Shown: positions 27,006 through 36,461, counted from the stretch's first letter. The stretch is DNA of 64,000 bases from Bacillota bacterium (GCA_030705955.1 JAUZPL010000005.1:35985-99984); one strand, 5' to 3'. Notes: generated by a model from the letters alone, not told the origin. Numbers and translations are program-made.

Positions 27006-27655
27006 ACTTTCGTTATCGGATGGCAAAAAGAGCTTCCGAAGAAATAAAAAATGGGATGCTAGTAAATCTGGGTATTGGCATCCCTTCGCTTGTGCCTAAC
27101 CATTTACCAGAAAATATGCATGTGATCTTTCATTCGGAAAATGGAATTATTGGGATGGGCCCTAGCCCGGTAAAAGGGGAAGAGGATAGCAATCTATGTA
27201 ATGCAGGTGGTTTTCCTGTGACAATTCAAAGTGGAGGTTCCTATTGTGATAGTTCAATAGCCTTTGGAATGATTCGAAAAGGGAAAGTGGATTTAACTAT
27301 TTTGGGATCGCTTCAGGTTAGTTCAAAAGGGGACCTTGCAAATTGGATTGTACCTGGTAAAAAAGTACCGGGAATGGGTGGAGCTGTTGAACTGGCCCAA
27401 AAGGCTAAGAGGGTTGTTGTTGTCATGAACCATTGTGATAAATCGGGGATTTCAAAAATCGTTAAAGAATGTTCTTACCCATTAACCTCTTCCAAATGCG
27501 TGAATCTTATTATTACCGAAATGGCGGTATTTAAGATTCATGTGGAAGAACTATGGTTAACAGAATTGTTTAAGGGAATTGAATTATCGGATGTTATTGA
27601 AAGAACAAACTGTGAATTCCGGGTTAATGAATATTACCGAAGTATTCCTTACTAA
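26984..27655 (+). CDS. yodR: 3-oxoacid CoA-transferase subunit B (YodR)
   Basis: 223 residues. FHSENGIIGMGP carries the catalytic glutamate that forms the glutamyl-CoA thioester; GGAYCDS-like and GGAVEL segments fit the beta subunit. TTG at 26984 with AAAGGGGG 5 nt upstream. A 22-nt overlap with subunit A implies coupled synthesis of the heteromer. The CoA donor is not known. Confidence 0.92.
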   Translation: MDVGMGVDFRYRMAKRASEEIKNGMLVNLGIGIPSLVPNHLPENMHVIFHSENGIIGMGPSPVKGEEDSNLCNAGGFPVTIQSGGSYCDSSIAFGMIRKGKVDLTILGSLQVSSKGDLANWIVPGKKVPGMGGAVELAQKAKRVVVVMNHCDKSGISKIVKECSYPLTSSKCVNLIITEMAVFKIHVEELWLTELFKGIELSDVIERTNCEFRVNEYYRSIPY

Positions 27656-27678
27656 CAAGAAAAAAAGGAGTGGCCGGA

Positions 27679-28962
27679 GTGACAGAAAATATGAATCTTG
27701 TTAAACAATGGATTCTGGAAAACAAAGAAAAAGGAACAAAGCTTTTACAAGCGTTGGTTCGGGAAAATAGTACTAGAGGAAATGAAAGTAGCGCCCAAGC
27801 CATTATCATTGAGAAATGCAGACAGCTTGGCATGGAGCTGGATATTTGGGAGATTGATGAGGAAGAACTACGAAAACACCCTTCCTACTGTTCAGACCGT
27901 GAAAATTTTGAAGGGAATCCAAATGTAGTCGCTGTTCTAAAAGGAGCTGGCGGAGGGAGGTCGATTATTTTAAATGGCCATATCGATGTTGTACCAACAG
28001 GTGATCACACAAGCTGGGTAAAAGACCCCTTTAGCGGACATATTGAGGATGGAAAGTTGTACGGGAGGGGTTCGACCGATATGAAGGGTGGCACTGTCGC
28101 CTTATTATTAGCTATTGAATCCTTAATTAAAACAGGAATTCGTTTAAGGGGAGATATTCTATTTCAAAGTGTGATTGAAGAGGAAAGTGGCGGTGCGGGG
28201 ACGCTGGCCACTGTTTTAAGGGGATATAAAGCCGATGGTGCTATTATCCCTGAACCGACAAATTTGAAAATTTTCCCGAAACAACAAGGATCTATGTGGT
28301 TTAGGATAAGAATTAAAGGAAAATCAGCACATGGTGGAACAAGGTATGAAGGGGTAAGTGCAATTGAAAAGGCCATAATGGTTATTGAAGCTTTACAAGA
28401 ATTAGAGCAAACTAGGAATAATAAGATAAAAGACCCTCTCTATAAAAATATCTCTATTCCTATCCCTATTAATATCGGAAAAATAAATAGTGGTGAATGG
28501 CCATCCTCTGTTCCAGATACAGCAACCATTGAAGGGAGAATAGGTGTTGCTCCTGAGGAAACAATTGAAGCAGCACAAAAAGAAATGGAAAATTGTTTAC
28601 AAATCATATGTAAAGGGGATAAGTGGTTAGAAGCTAACCCCCTTGAAATCGATTGGTTTGGGGGAAGATGGCTTCCTGGAAATATTGATAATCAGCATTC
28701 TTTAATTCATGTACTCTCAAATAGTTTTACAGAAGTAATAGGGAATAAACCTATAATTGAAGCAAGTCCATGGGGAACTGATGGTGGAATTCTATCAAAA
28801 ATCGGTAATATTCCTGTCGTTATTTTTGGACCTGGAATAACAACAGCAGCACATGAAGCAAATGAATATATTCATCTTGAAGATGTATTCAGGGCAAGTG
28901 AAATTATTGCTTGTACAATGATGAAATGGTGCGGGGTAGCAGACAAAAGGGGGGATTTTTAA
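27679..28962 (+). CDS. yodQ: M20 family deacetylase/peptidase (YodQ)
   Basis: 427 residues. Metal ligands in ILNGHIDVVPTGD, GRGSTDMKGG, VIEEESGGAGT and AAHEANEYI are those of ArgE/DapE hydrolases, with a lid domain at about 200-310. In this pathway the natural reaction would be removal of the acetyl group from 4-acetamidobutyrate to give GABA. GTG at 27679 has AAGGAG 8 nt upstream. The next start codon shares its last base. Confidence 0.88.
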   Translation: MTENMNLVKQWILENKEKGTKLLQALVRENSTRGNESSAQAIIIEKCRQLGMELDIWEIDEEELRKHPSYCSDRENFEGNPNVVAVLKGAGGGRSIILNGHIDVVPTGDHTSWVKDPFSGHIEDGKLYGRGSTDMKGGTVALLLAIESLIKTGIRLRGDILFQSVIEEESGGAGTLATVLRGYKADGAIIPEPTNLKIFPKQQGSMWFRIRIKGKSAHGGTRYEGVSAIEKAIMVIEALQELEQTRNNKIKDPLYKNISIPIPINIGKINSGEWPSSVPDTATIEGRIGVAPEETIEAAQKEMENCLQIICKGDKWLEANPLEIDWFGGRWLPGNIDNQHSLIHVLSNSFTEVIGNKPIIEASPWGTDGGILSKIGNIPVVIFGPGITTAAHEANEYIHLEDVFRASEIIACTMMKWCGVADKRGDF

Positions 28963-30311
28963 TGGGGTCAATCCAAATGAAGACAGAATTACCTGGTCCT
29001 AAGGCAAGAGAATTGCTTTCTCGAAAAGAGCAGGCTGTCCCTAAAGGACCTTTTAATACGATTCAGACGTTTGCCGTGAAAGGAGAAGGGGCCCTTATTA
29101 TAGATATTGATGGAAATACATTTATAGATTTTGCAGGTGCTATTGGAACCTTGAATGCGGGACATTGCCCTCCTAGAGTAGTTAAAGCCCTCCATCGCCA
29201 AATTGATTCCTATCTACACCCATCCTTTCATGTCATGATGTATGCGCCGTATATAGCTCTTGCAGAAGCATTAAACCATATCACACCTGGAACTCATCAA
29301 AAGAAAACCTTCTTTTTAAACAGTGGAGCTGAGGCCGTTGAAAATGCTGTGAAAATTGCTCGTAAATATACAGGAAGAAAAGGTATTATCTCGTTTGAAC
29401 GCGGCTTTCACGGCCGTACGTATATGGCAATGTCTTTAACTAGTAAGGTTAAACCGTATAAATATGAGTTCGGCCCGTTTGTCCCTGATACGTATAAGTA
29501 TCCATATCCCTATTACTATCGTACTGATTTTTCTAACTCTGAACAGTTAGACATTGCACTATTGAAGGGCTTTAAAACCTTTTTTCAGAGTGAAGTTCCA
29601 CCTGAGGAAATTGCTGCTATCATTTTAGAGCCAGTTCAAGGTGAAGGTGGATTTGTGATTCCATCAACCAGATTTGTCCAAGGGATTAAGGAAATATGTG
29701 AGGAAAATGGAATTTTATTTATTGCTGATGAGATTCAAACAGGTTTCGGAAGGACAGGAAAAATGTTTGCAATTGAACATTTTAACATTGTTCCTGACGT
29801 AATGACTATGTCAAAGTCCATTGCGGCAGGGCTGCCAATTAGTGCAGTGACAGGGCGCGCGGAGATTATGGATTCTGCTAATGTTGGTGAGATTGGGGGA
29901 ACATATGGTGGAAGTCCCTTAGGCTGTGTTGCAGCCCTCGAGGTATTAAAGACTATTGAGGAGGATGGGCTGCTGAAACGTGCAAACGTGATTGGTAAAG
30001 TATTTCAAGAACGTTTTAAAATTCTAAAAAATCGCGTTCCACAAATTGGAGATGTCCGGAGCCTTGGGGCAATGTGTGCGATTGAATTTGTAAAAGATCC
30101 CATTTCGAAGGAACCCCATAAAGAACTTGTTAATGAAATTCTGAATACTGCTCATAAAAATGGTTTAGTTATTATGTCAGCAGGTTTATATGGAAATGTC
30201 ATCCGTTTATTAACACCACTAGTCATTACCGATAAGCAATTAAACGAAGGAATTTCTGTTTTGGAAAAAGCAATTATTGAATGTTGTCAGAAGGAAGAGC
30301 TTATTCCTTAA
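28962..30311 (+). CDS. GABA-type aminotransferase
   Basis: 449 residues, a second class III aminotransferase. Contains IISFERGFHGRT, ADEIQTGFGRTG and MSKSIAAGLPI with the PLP lysine. Closest in style to 4-aminobutyrate transaminases (GabT). It is not part of the yod operon as I recall it in B. subtilis. Placed between YodQ and an aldehyde dehydrogenase, it most simply converts GABA to succinic semialdehyde. ATG overlaps the yodQ stop (TAATG). Confidence 0.86.
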   Translation: MGSIQMKTELPGPKARELLSRKEQAVPKGPFNTIQTFAVKGEGALIIDIDGNTFIDFAGAIGTLNAGHCPPRVVKALHRQIDSYLHPSFHVMMYAPYIALAEALNHITPGTHQKKTFFLNSGAEAVENAVKIARKYTGRKGIISFERGFHGRTYMAMSLTSKVKPYKYEFGPFVPDTYKYPYPYYYRTDFSNSEQLDIALLKGFKTFFQSEVPPEEIAAIILEPVQGEGGFVIPSTRFVQGIKEICEENGILFIADEIQTGFGRTGKMFAIEHFNIVPDVMTMSKSIAAGLPISAVTGRAEIMDSANVGEIGGTYGGSPLGCVAALEVLKTIEEDGLLKRANVIGKVFQERFKILKNRVPQIGDVRSLGAMCAIEFVKDPISKEPHKELVNEILNTAHKNGLVIMSAGLYGNVIRLLTPLVITDKQLNEGISVLEKAIIECCQKEELIP

Positions 30312-30376
30312 AACAAGGCAATGGTCGTAGAATATGTCAAAAGCGAAAGACAATTAACAAGCAAGGGGGATTTACG

Positions 30377-31798
30377 TTGAAGCAATTATTATGGATTGAT
30401 GGACACTTCCAAGAAACACCTTCATATATGGAACTGAGGAGTCCATTCAATCATGAAAAATTAGCAGATGTTGCTGTTGCAAGTCGTGAAGATGTTATGG
30501 CTGCTATTTCTGCAGCACAAAAAGCCGCAAAGATATTTGCAAAAATGCCCTTATATGAAAGAGCAGAAATATTAGAAGGCGTTTCAACTATTTTAAAAAA
30601 GGAAAGAGAAGAATGTGCACGAATCATTTCAAGAGAGGCAGCTAAACCAATTAAAGCTGCTCGTGCAGAAGTAGATCGGACCATTATGACATACAAGTTT
30701 GCTGCAATGGAAGCACGAAGAATTCATGGGGAAACAGTTCCAATGGACGCAGCTCCTGGGGGTGAAGGCAGAGTAGCCTTTACGATAAAAGAACCATTAG
30801 GCGTTATTGCAGCCATCACCCCGTTTAATTTTCCTATGAATTTGGTTGCACATAAAGTAGGGCCTGCAATAGCAGCGGGTAATACTGTGGTCCTTAAGCC
30901 TGCAAGCCAAACTCCACTGTCCGCTTATAAAATAGCAGAGGTATTTGAAAGGGCTGGACTTCCTAGTGGAGTTTTAAATGTAATTACAGGAAGCGGAAGA
31001 AAAATTGGGGACTTATTAGTAAAGGATGAAAGAATTAAAATGGTTACTTTTACAGGAAGTCCTGAGGTTGGAAAAAATATAAGGGAAAATGCTGGTTTAA
31101 AGAGAGTGACTCTTGAATTAGGCTCAAATTCAGCGGTAATTGTTGAAAATGGAGTAGCCGTGGATAAAGTAGTTCCTAGAATTGTGAATGGTGCATTTGC
31201 ATATCAAGGGCAGGTCTGCATTTCTGTCCAACGTGTGTTTGTGCATTCTTCTATATTTGAAATGTTTGTGGATGAATTTGTTAAGGAGACTTCCAAGTTA
31301 GTAACTGGGGACCCACTAAAGGATGACACGGATCTTTCTGCATTAATATCAGTTGGAGATGGAGATAGGGTAAGGGATTGGATTGAAGAGGCTGTATCAA
31401 ATGGAGCTGCTTTAAAGCTGGGAGGTACCTTGCAAAATGGGATACTTCAACCAACCGTTCTAACACATGTCCCAAGTAATGTTAAGGTGTCCTGTGAAGA
31501 AATCTTCGCACCTGTAGTTTCTATTAACCCTTACCAAACTATTGATGAAGCGATAATTTTGGTAAACGAATCAAAGTACGGCCTACAGGCGGGAATATTT
31601 ACAAATGATATTCATCATGCTCTCCAGGCTGCAAAAGAGCTTGAAGTTGGTGGAGTCATGATTAATGAAATACCAACCTTCCGTGTAGATCAAATGCCAT
31701 ATGGCGGTGTGAAAATGAGTGGAATGGGGCGCGAAGGGATTAAGTATGCAGTAGAAGAAATGACCGAATTAAAATTGATAAGTTTTAATACCAATTAA
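30377..31798 (+). CDS. NAD(P)-dependent aldehyde dehydrogenase
   Basis: 473 residues. ITPFNFPMNLVAHKVGPA, FTGSPEVGKNI (cofactor), LELGSNSAVIV with the general base Glu, and YQGQVCISVQRVF with the catalytic Cys. I infer succinic semialdehyde as substrate from the upstream GABA aminotransferase; the sequence alone would also fit a lactaldehyde or other semialdehyde enzyme. TTG at 30377 behind AAGGGGGA. Confidence 0.88.
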   Translation: MKQLLWIDGHFQETPSYMELRSPFNHEKLADVAVASREDVMAAISAAQKAAKIFAKMPLYERAEILEGVSTILKKEREECARIISREAAKPIKAARAEVDRTIMTYKFAAMEARRIHGETVPMDAAPGGEGRVAFTIKEPLGVIAAITPFNFPMNLVAHKVGPAIAAGNTVVLKPASQTPLSAYKIAEVFERAGLPSGVLNVITGSGRKIGDLLVKDERIKMVTFTGSPEVGKNIRENAGLKRVTLELGSNSAVIVENGVAVDKVVPRIVNGAFAYQGQVCISVQRVFVHSSIFEMFVDEFVKETSKLVTGDPLKDDTDLSALISVGDGDRVRDWIEEAVSNGAALKLGGTLQNGILQPTVLTHVPSNVKVSCEEIFAPVVSINPYQTIDEAIILVNESKYGLQAGIFTNDIHHALQAAKELEVGGVMINEIPTFRVDQMPYGGVKMSGMGREGIKYAVEEMTELKLISFNTN

Positions 31799-31806
31799 AG
31801 ATCCAT

Positions 31807-31836
31807 GTCTGGCCGCATTGGCCGGGCATTTTTTAC
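31807..31836 (+). terminator. Terminator-like hairpin between the aldehyde dehydrogenase and ablB
   Basis: GTCTGGCC / GGCCGGGC stem (31807-31814 / 31820-31827, two G-U pairs) followed by ATTTTTT. It would attenuate transcript entering ablB. Confidence 0.55.
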
Positions 31837-31852
31837 AAGTGGAGGGAAAGAG

Positions 31853-32707
31853 ATGAATGAAATAGCTTCAACTATTACAATTCGAGAAAACAATTGTTAT
31901 CTAGATGTTTATATGGATCCTTTTAATAGGCGCTTACGACTTGATGATTATCGAGGAAATATGTGGGCAATCATTCAAAGGCTGGAGGAATTTGCACACA
32001 AACATCATGTAGAAAAGGCCATTGTAAAGGGAAGGCAAGAGGATCTGTTTTATTTTCTTGAAAAAGGCTTTTTGCCTGAAGCAATTGTAGACAAATACTT
32101 TCTCGGCTCCAATGCATACTTTCTTTCAAAGTTCTATGCGATTGAAAGGAAGAAAAGTGACCAGTGGATAAAAGAGGACGGTATACTCGATAGCATTAAT
32201 AAGTTGAGCTTATCAAGCGAGTCCATTTTTCCTCCAAAGGAATATGTTTTAAGCAAAGTTGATGAAAGTCATGCATCAGAGCTTTCAGCCTTATATGATA
32301 AGATTTTTCCCGTCTATCCAACACCACTTCGCGATCCAGAATATGTTAAGAAAACAATAAAGAATGGAACCATTTATTATGCTTTTTTTTATAAGGGAGG
32401 GATGATCAGCGTAGCCTCGGCTGAAATAAATAATTTTTATAAAAATGCAGAGTTAACCGACTGTGCTACCATTTTTGAACATCGTAAACATGGATTAATG
32501 AAATTTATCCTTCAAGAGCTTGAAAAGGATTTGAGGTTAAAAGGAATTTTTTGTTCCTATTCAATTGCAAGAGCACAATCTTTTGGAATGAACGCAGTTT
32601 TATTTCAATTAGGATATCGTTATAGGGGGCGGTTTATGAATAACTGCTTTATCTATGAAAAGTTAGAAAATATGAATATGTGGGTGAAAAATTTGGCAAG
32701 CTGCTGA
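31853..32707 (+). CDS. ablB: Beta-lysine N6-acetyltransferase AblB/YodP
   Basis: 284 residues. A YodP/AblB-type GNAT: conserved C-terminal half from LSALYDKIFPVYPTPL through AELTDCATIFEHRKHGLM and FCSYSIARAQSFGMNAVL. It acetylates the 6-amino group of beta-lysine made by AblA. In methanogens and some bacteria this product is an osmolyte; here the catabolic neighbours argue for degradation. ATG at 31853 behind GGAGGG. Confidence 0.92.
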   Translation: MNEIASTITIRENNCYLDVYMDPFNRRLRLDDYRGNMWAIIQRLEEFAHKHHVEKAIVKGRQEDLFYFLEKGFLPEAIVDKYFLGSNAYFLSKFYAIERKKSDQWIKEDGILDSINKLSLSSESIFPPKEYVLSKVDESHASELSALYDKIFPVYPTPLRDPEYVKKTIKNGTIYYAFFYKGGMISVASAEINNFYKNAELTDCATIFEHRKHGLMKFILQELEKDLRLKGIFCSYSIARAQSFGMNAVLFQLGYRYRGRFMNNCFIYEKLENMNMWVKNLASC

Positions 32708-32776
32708 AGTTCCAGCATAGTTGCCGAATTTCCAGCATCCACTTCCTTAGTGATCATTCAATGGGGAGGTGAATAT

Positions 32777-34165
32777 ATGGTTAAATTGCAAGAATTATCA
32801 AAAGAAGTTTTAACCGCTATTTTGAAAAGCATTGATGAAGGAATTCACGTTGTAAATACGGAAGGAAGTACTATTTTTTATAATGAGGTAGCGGCGCGGC
32901 ATGATGGTTTGTCTGTTCAGGAAGTGCTTGGAAAACCATTGCTTTCGGCTTTTCCATCCCTTTCAGAAGAATCTAGTACCTTATTAAAAGTAATGAAAAC
33001 AGCCAAACCAATCTATAATCAAACACAGGTTTATTTAAATATGTATGGTAAAAGAATTGATACAATCAATACCACCCTGCCCATCATGATTGGAAATACA
33101 ATAGTTGGTGCAGTTGAAATTGCAAAGGACTATTCAAGAATGAAGCTTTTAGCGGAACGCCTGCTAGAATTACAAAAAAGCTTGAAACAAAATAATGTAA
33201 AAACACTTGTTAAAAGTGTTCATTTTACATTAAGTGATTTGAAAACAAAAAATAATGAATTTATTCGATTAAAGGAAGAGGCTAGAAAATTAGCAAAATC
33301 ATACTCTCCTATTCTTATTTATGGTGAAAGTGGTACTGGTAAGGAGCTATTTGTTCAGGGAATTCATTATGAATCAAAAAGGGCTAATGGTCCTTTTATA
33401 GCACAAAACTGTGCTGCAATTCCTGAAACATTATTAGAGAGCATTCTTTTTGGAACTGCAAAAGGCAGTTATACAGGTGCGGTGGAAAGAAAAGGATTAT
33501 TTGAACTGGCAGACGGTGGAACCTTATTCCTTGATGAACTGCATGCAATGCCAATGGAACTTCAAGCCAAACTTTTAAGAGCAATTGAGGATGGATTGAT
33601 AAGAAGAGTAGGTGGATCACAAAATATAACGGTAGATGTTCGTGTGATTTCTGCCATAAATGTACATCCAAGGATAGCCATGGAAGAGCATAAGCTTCGT
33701 CCCGATTTGTTTTATCGTTTAAATGTGTTTACTTTTGCATTACTTCCATTAAGAGAAAGAAAAGAAGATATTCTTTATCTAACGGAATATTTTATTCGAA
33801 CATATAATCATACATTAAATAAACAAATTAGTGGGATTGATAAAGGGCTTAAACTTATTTTTTTGAAATATTCATGGCCAGGAAATGTTCGTGAACTCAA
33901 ACATACGATTGAATATATGATGAATATTTGTGAGGAAAATGTCCTTTCAGAAAAAAATTTACCTGTTATGATGAGGCAACTTAAAGGAATTCCTACAATC
34001 GAATTTGAAACACACTCGTCTTCCCTTCGGGATAATTTGGAAGCACTTGAGAAAAAATTAATTACAAATTCCTTAGAAGCTGCAGGTGGGAATATTAATC
34101 ATGCTGCAAAACTATTAGGGATTCCTAGACAAACATTACAGTATAAAATAAAAAAATATATGTAA
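32777..34165 (+). CDS. kamR: Sigma-54-dependent activator, KamR type
   Basis: 462 residues: PAS domain (about 10-115, ILKSIDEGIHVVNTEG), AAA+ domain (about 150-380) with Walker A GESGTGKE, the sigma-54 contact loop GSYTGA (variant of GAFTGA), DGGTLFLDELHAM, and a C-terminal Fis-type HTH ending LLGIPRQTLQYKIKKYM. It should activate the -24/-12 promoter before ablA and probably the yodT promoter. Signal unknown, perhaps a lysine metabolite bound by the PAS domain. GGGGAGGTGA precedes the ATG. Confidence 0.93.
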   Translation: MVKLQELSKEVLTAILKSIDEGIHVVNTEGSTIFYNEVAARHDGLSVQEVLGKPLLSAFPSLSEESSTLLKVMKTAKPIYNQTQVYLNMYGKRIDTINTTLPIMIGNTIVGAVEIAKDYSRMKLLAERLLELQKSLKQNNVKTLVKSVHFTLSDLKTKNNEFIRLKEEARKLAKSYSPILIYGESGTGKELFVQGIHYESKRANGPFIAQNCAAIPETLLESILFGTAKGSYTGAVERKGLFELADGGTLFLDELHAMPMELQAKLLRAIEDGLIRRVGGSQNITVDVRVISAINVHPRIAMEEHKLRPDLFYRLNVFTFALLPLRERKEDILYLTEYFIRTYNHTLNKQISGIDKGLKLIFLKYSWPGNVRELKHTIEYMMNICEENVLSEKNLPVMMRQLKGIPTIEFETHSSSLRDNLEALEKKLITNSLEAAGGNINHAAKLLGIPRQTLQYKIKKYM

Positions 34166-34171
34166 AACAGG

Positions 34172-34189
34172 GTGCTGAATAGTAAGCAC
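34172..34189 (+). promoter_or_regulatory. Inverted repeat, possible KamR upstream activating site
   Basis: GTGCT-N8-AGCAC lies about 80 nt before the sigma-54 promoter of ablA, a normal distance for an enhancer-binding site. Only a 5-bp palindrome, so tentative. Confidence 0.3.
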
Positions 34190-34250
34190 TTTCTACAATG
34201 TTCAAATGATTAAAATGGGTTATTTCCACTAATATCACTTTGATCTTAGA

Positions 34251-34267
34251 TTGGCACGAAAATTGCA
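34251..34267 (+). promoter_or_regulatory. Sigma-54 promoter of ablA
   Basis: TTGGCACGAAAATTGCA matches the -24/-12 consensus TTGGCAC-N5-TTGCA exactly. Expected transcription start near 34278, 25 nt before ablA. Confidence 0.93.
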
Positions 34268-34302
34268 TCAAAAAGATCAAAGGGTAAAAGGAGGAAATGT
34301 TC

Positions 34303-35730
34303 ATGAAGCCATTTTTATATAAACCGAAAAGAAATTGGAAGAAAGTTGAATTGTGGAAGGATGTTACTGATGAACAATGGAATGATTGGCTATGGCAATT
34401 AACGAATACCATCCGTACACTAGAAGACCTAAAAAAAGTTATCAACTTAACACCTGAAGAAGAAGAGGGAGTAAAAATCTCCACAAAGACAATCCCATTA
34501 AATATCACTCCATACTATGCCTCTCTTATGAATCCTGATGATTCGCGGTGTCCAATTAGAATGCAATCTGTTCCCATTTCAAAGGAAATTTTGAAAACAA
34601 AATATGATTTAGAAGACCCGTTATATGAGGATGAAGATTCTCCTGTACCTGGATTAACCCACAGATACCCAGATCGTGTCCTATTTCTTGTCACAAATCA
34701 ATGTTCCATGTATTGCAGATATTGTACAAGAAGGCGCTTCTCAGGACAAATTGGGATGGGTGTCCCTAAAAAACAGTTAGATCATGCGATTTCTTATATC
34801 CGCCAAACACCACAGGTCCGTGATGTGTTAATTTCTGGTGGAGACGGACTTTTGATAAATGATCAAATAGTAGAATATATTCTAAAAAATTTAAGGGAAA
34901 TTGACCATGTTGAAATTATCCGAATTGGTACAAGAGCACCAGTCGTATTTCCACAAAGAATTACTGAAAATCTTTGTGCTATTTTAAAAAAGTATCATCC
35001 AGTTTGGTTAAACACGCATTTTAATACTTCATTTGAAATCACTGAGGAATCAAAAAATGCCTGTGAAATGCTTGTAAACGCTGGTGTTCCAGTGGGCAAC
35101 CAATCTGTTATTTTGGCGGGAATAAATGATTCAGTCCCTATTATGAAAAAACTTATGCATGATTTAGTGAAGATTAGAGTTCGTCCCTACTATATTTTTC
35201 AATGTGATCTTTCAGAGGGGATTGGTCATTTCCGTGCACCTGTTTCTAAAGGTCTGGAAATTATTGAAGGTTTGCGGGGGCATACAAGTGGATATGCTGT
35301 ACCAACCTTTGTTATTGATGCTCCTGGTGGTGGGGGAAAAATTGCTTTACAGCCAAATTATGTACTATCACAAAGCGCTGAGAAGATTGTTTTGCGGAAT
35401 TTTGAAGGGGTCATTACATCATACCCTGAACCAGAAAATTATATAGCAGGAAGAGCAGAAAGCTATTTTAAAGAATATTTTCCTGAATTGGAGGAAAAAA
35501 GGTCCAAAACAGGAATTGCAGGCGTCATGAATGATCAATTTTTTAATTTAGTCCCAGAAGGATTAACAAGACTTAATCGTCGAAAGGAATATAATCATAA
35601 TCCAGAACATCATTCTTTAAAGGATTTTCGTGCAAAACGAGATGAGATGAAGGAAAAGAAATTTAAAGCCATCGAAAAAAAATATTCTAAACATGACCAA
35701 GTAGAAAATGGAGGTGATTTAGATGGCTAA
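34303..35730 (+). CDS. ablA: L-lysine 2,3-aminomutase
   Basis: Radical SAM/PLP enzyme turning L-lysine into L-beta-lysine. 475 residues. Cluster motif CSMYCRYCTRRRF, SAM-binding ISGGDGLLI, and PGGGGKIALQPNYV holding the PLP lysine. The ATG at 34303 is chosen because AGGAGG is 7-8 nt upstream; the ATG at 34297 touches the site. Entry enzyme of the lysine cluster, with its own sigma-54 promoter. Also called kamA. Confidence 0.96.
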   Translation: MKPFLYKPKRNWKKVELWKDVTDEQWNDWLWQLTNTIRTLEDLKKVINLTPEEEEGVKISTKTIPLNITPYYASLMNPDDSRCPIRMQSVPISKEILKTKYDLEDPLYEDEDSPVPGLTHRYPDRVLFLVTNQCSMYCRYCTRRRFSGQIGMGVPKKQLDHAISYIRQTPQVRDVLISGGDGLLINDQIVEYILKNLREIDHVEIIRIGTRAPVVFPQRITENLCAILKKYHPVWLNTHFNTSFEITEESKNACEMLVNAGVPVGNQSVILAGINDSVPIMKKLMHDLVKIRVRPYYIFQCDLSEGIGHFRAPVSKGLEIIEGLRGHTSGYAVPTFVIDAPGGGGKIALQPNYVLSQSAEKIVLRNFEGVITSYPEPENYIAGRAESYFKEYFPELEEKRSKTGIAGVMNDQFFNLVPEGLTRLNRRKEYNHNPEHHSLKDFRAKRDEMKEKKFKAIEKKYSKHDQVENGGDLDG

Positions 35731-36007
35731 TGGTTGTGAATGGTGTGGTAGTCAAAATATTCATTTATCTATAGGTAGAGTTTTTTGGGAGATGCCTGAT
35801 GGAACAAGGGCAATTGAAATTACAGAAACGCCAACATTGTTTTGTCATGATTGTAAAATGGTTTATCAAGAAGAAAAAATGGTAAAGGACATAGAAAATC
35901 AACTATTTTTAATTGATACAAAACAAATTGGAAACAAAATTTCTTTTCATGACTTAATGAATAAGCCACGTATATTGAAAAAGAATTATTTCGACTTTTC
36001 CTCATAA
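35723..36007 (+). CDS. yokU: YokU family zinc-ribbon protein
   Basis: 94 residues. Two CxxC knuckles (CEWC at the start, CHDC at about residue 42) and the conserved FWEMPDGTRAIEITETPTL block of YokU. It overlaps ablA by 8 nt, a pairing also found in B. subtilis, so a role with the aminomutase is likely but undemonstrated. Confidence 0.9.
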   Translation: MANGCEWCGSQNIHLSIGRVFWEMPDGTRAIEITETPTLFCHDCKMVYQEEKMVKDIENQLFLIDTKQIGNKISFHDLMNKPRILKKNYFDFSS

Positions 36008-36105
36008 AGGTCCCAATTCCGATAATTTAACTGACTGGACGGTAGCAGTACTTTTGGTTATAGTATTTCTAAGAAATGAAAGTTTAATTTGAAAGGCGAT
36101 AAATG

Positions 36106-36333
36106 ATGAGTAAAACCTTTTATCATTTTTTAATGAAATACCGTCATCCCTCACCTAAGGATGCTATAAGTATATTCGCAAATCATGCCTACGAGGATCA
36201 CAGCTTTCCAAAGACCTCTGAAGATTATCATGAGATTAGCAGCTACCTGGAATTAAATGGCCATTATTTGCATAGTATGTCTGTTTTTGATGAGACATGG
36301 GATTTATACCTACAATCAGAGCAGAAAGTTTAA
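36106..36333 (+). CDS. yozE: YozE family SAM-like fold protein
   Basis: 75 residues. FYHFLMKYRHPSPKDAI and the later FPKTSEDYHEISSYLELN are the YozE signature (UPF0346), a small helical SAM-like domain. GAAAGG precedes two consecutive ATGs (36103, 36106); either is possible. Same neighbours as in B. subtilis. Function unknown. Confidence 0.92.
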   Translation: MSKTFYHFLMKYRHPSPKDAISIFANHAYEDHSFPKTSEDYHEISSYLELNGHYLHSMSVFDETWDLYLQSEQKV

Positions 36334-36343
36334 TATTTTTTAC

Positions 36344-36380
36344 AACGCTTCAGAATTGAATGAGGCGTTTTTTCTTTTTC
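36344..36380 (+). terminator. Terminator after yozE
   Basis: AACGCTTCA / TGAGGCGTT (36344-36352 / 36361-36369) followed by a long T-rich tail. Confidence 0.8.
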
Positions 36381-36461
36381 AATGGAGGAAGCGATACCCA
36401 AGATGTTGCATATAATGTGGTAATTAAATTTCACGACTCATCATTGAGAGGATGGAGGAGC

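Noticed and set aside
34125..34508. 127-codon minus-strand ORF across the ablA start
   Set aside because: Runs antisense through the sigma-54 promoter and ablA; low-complexity shadow.
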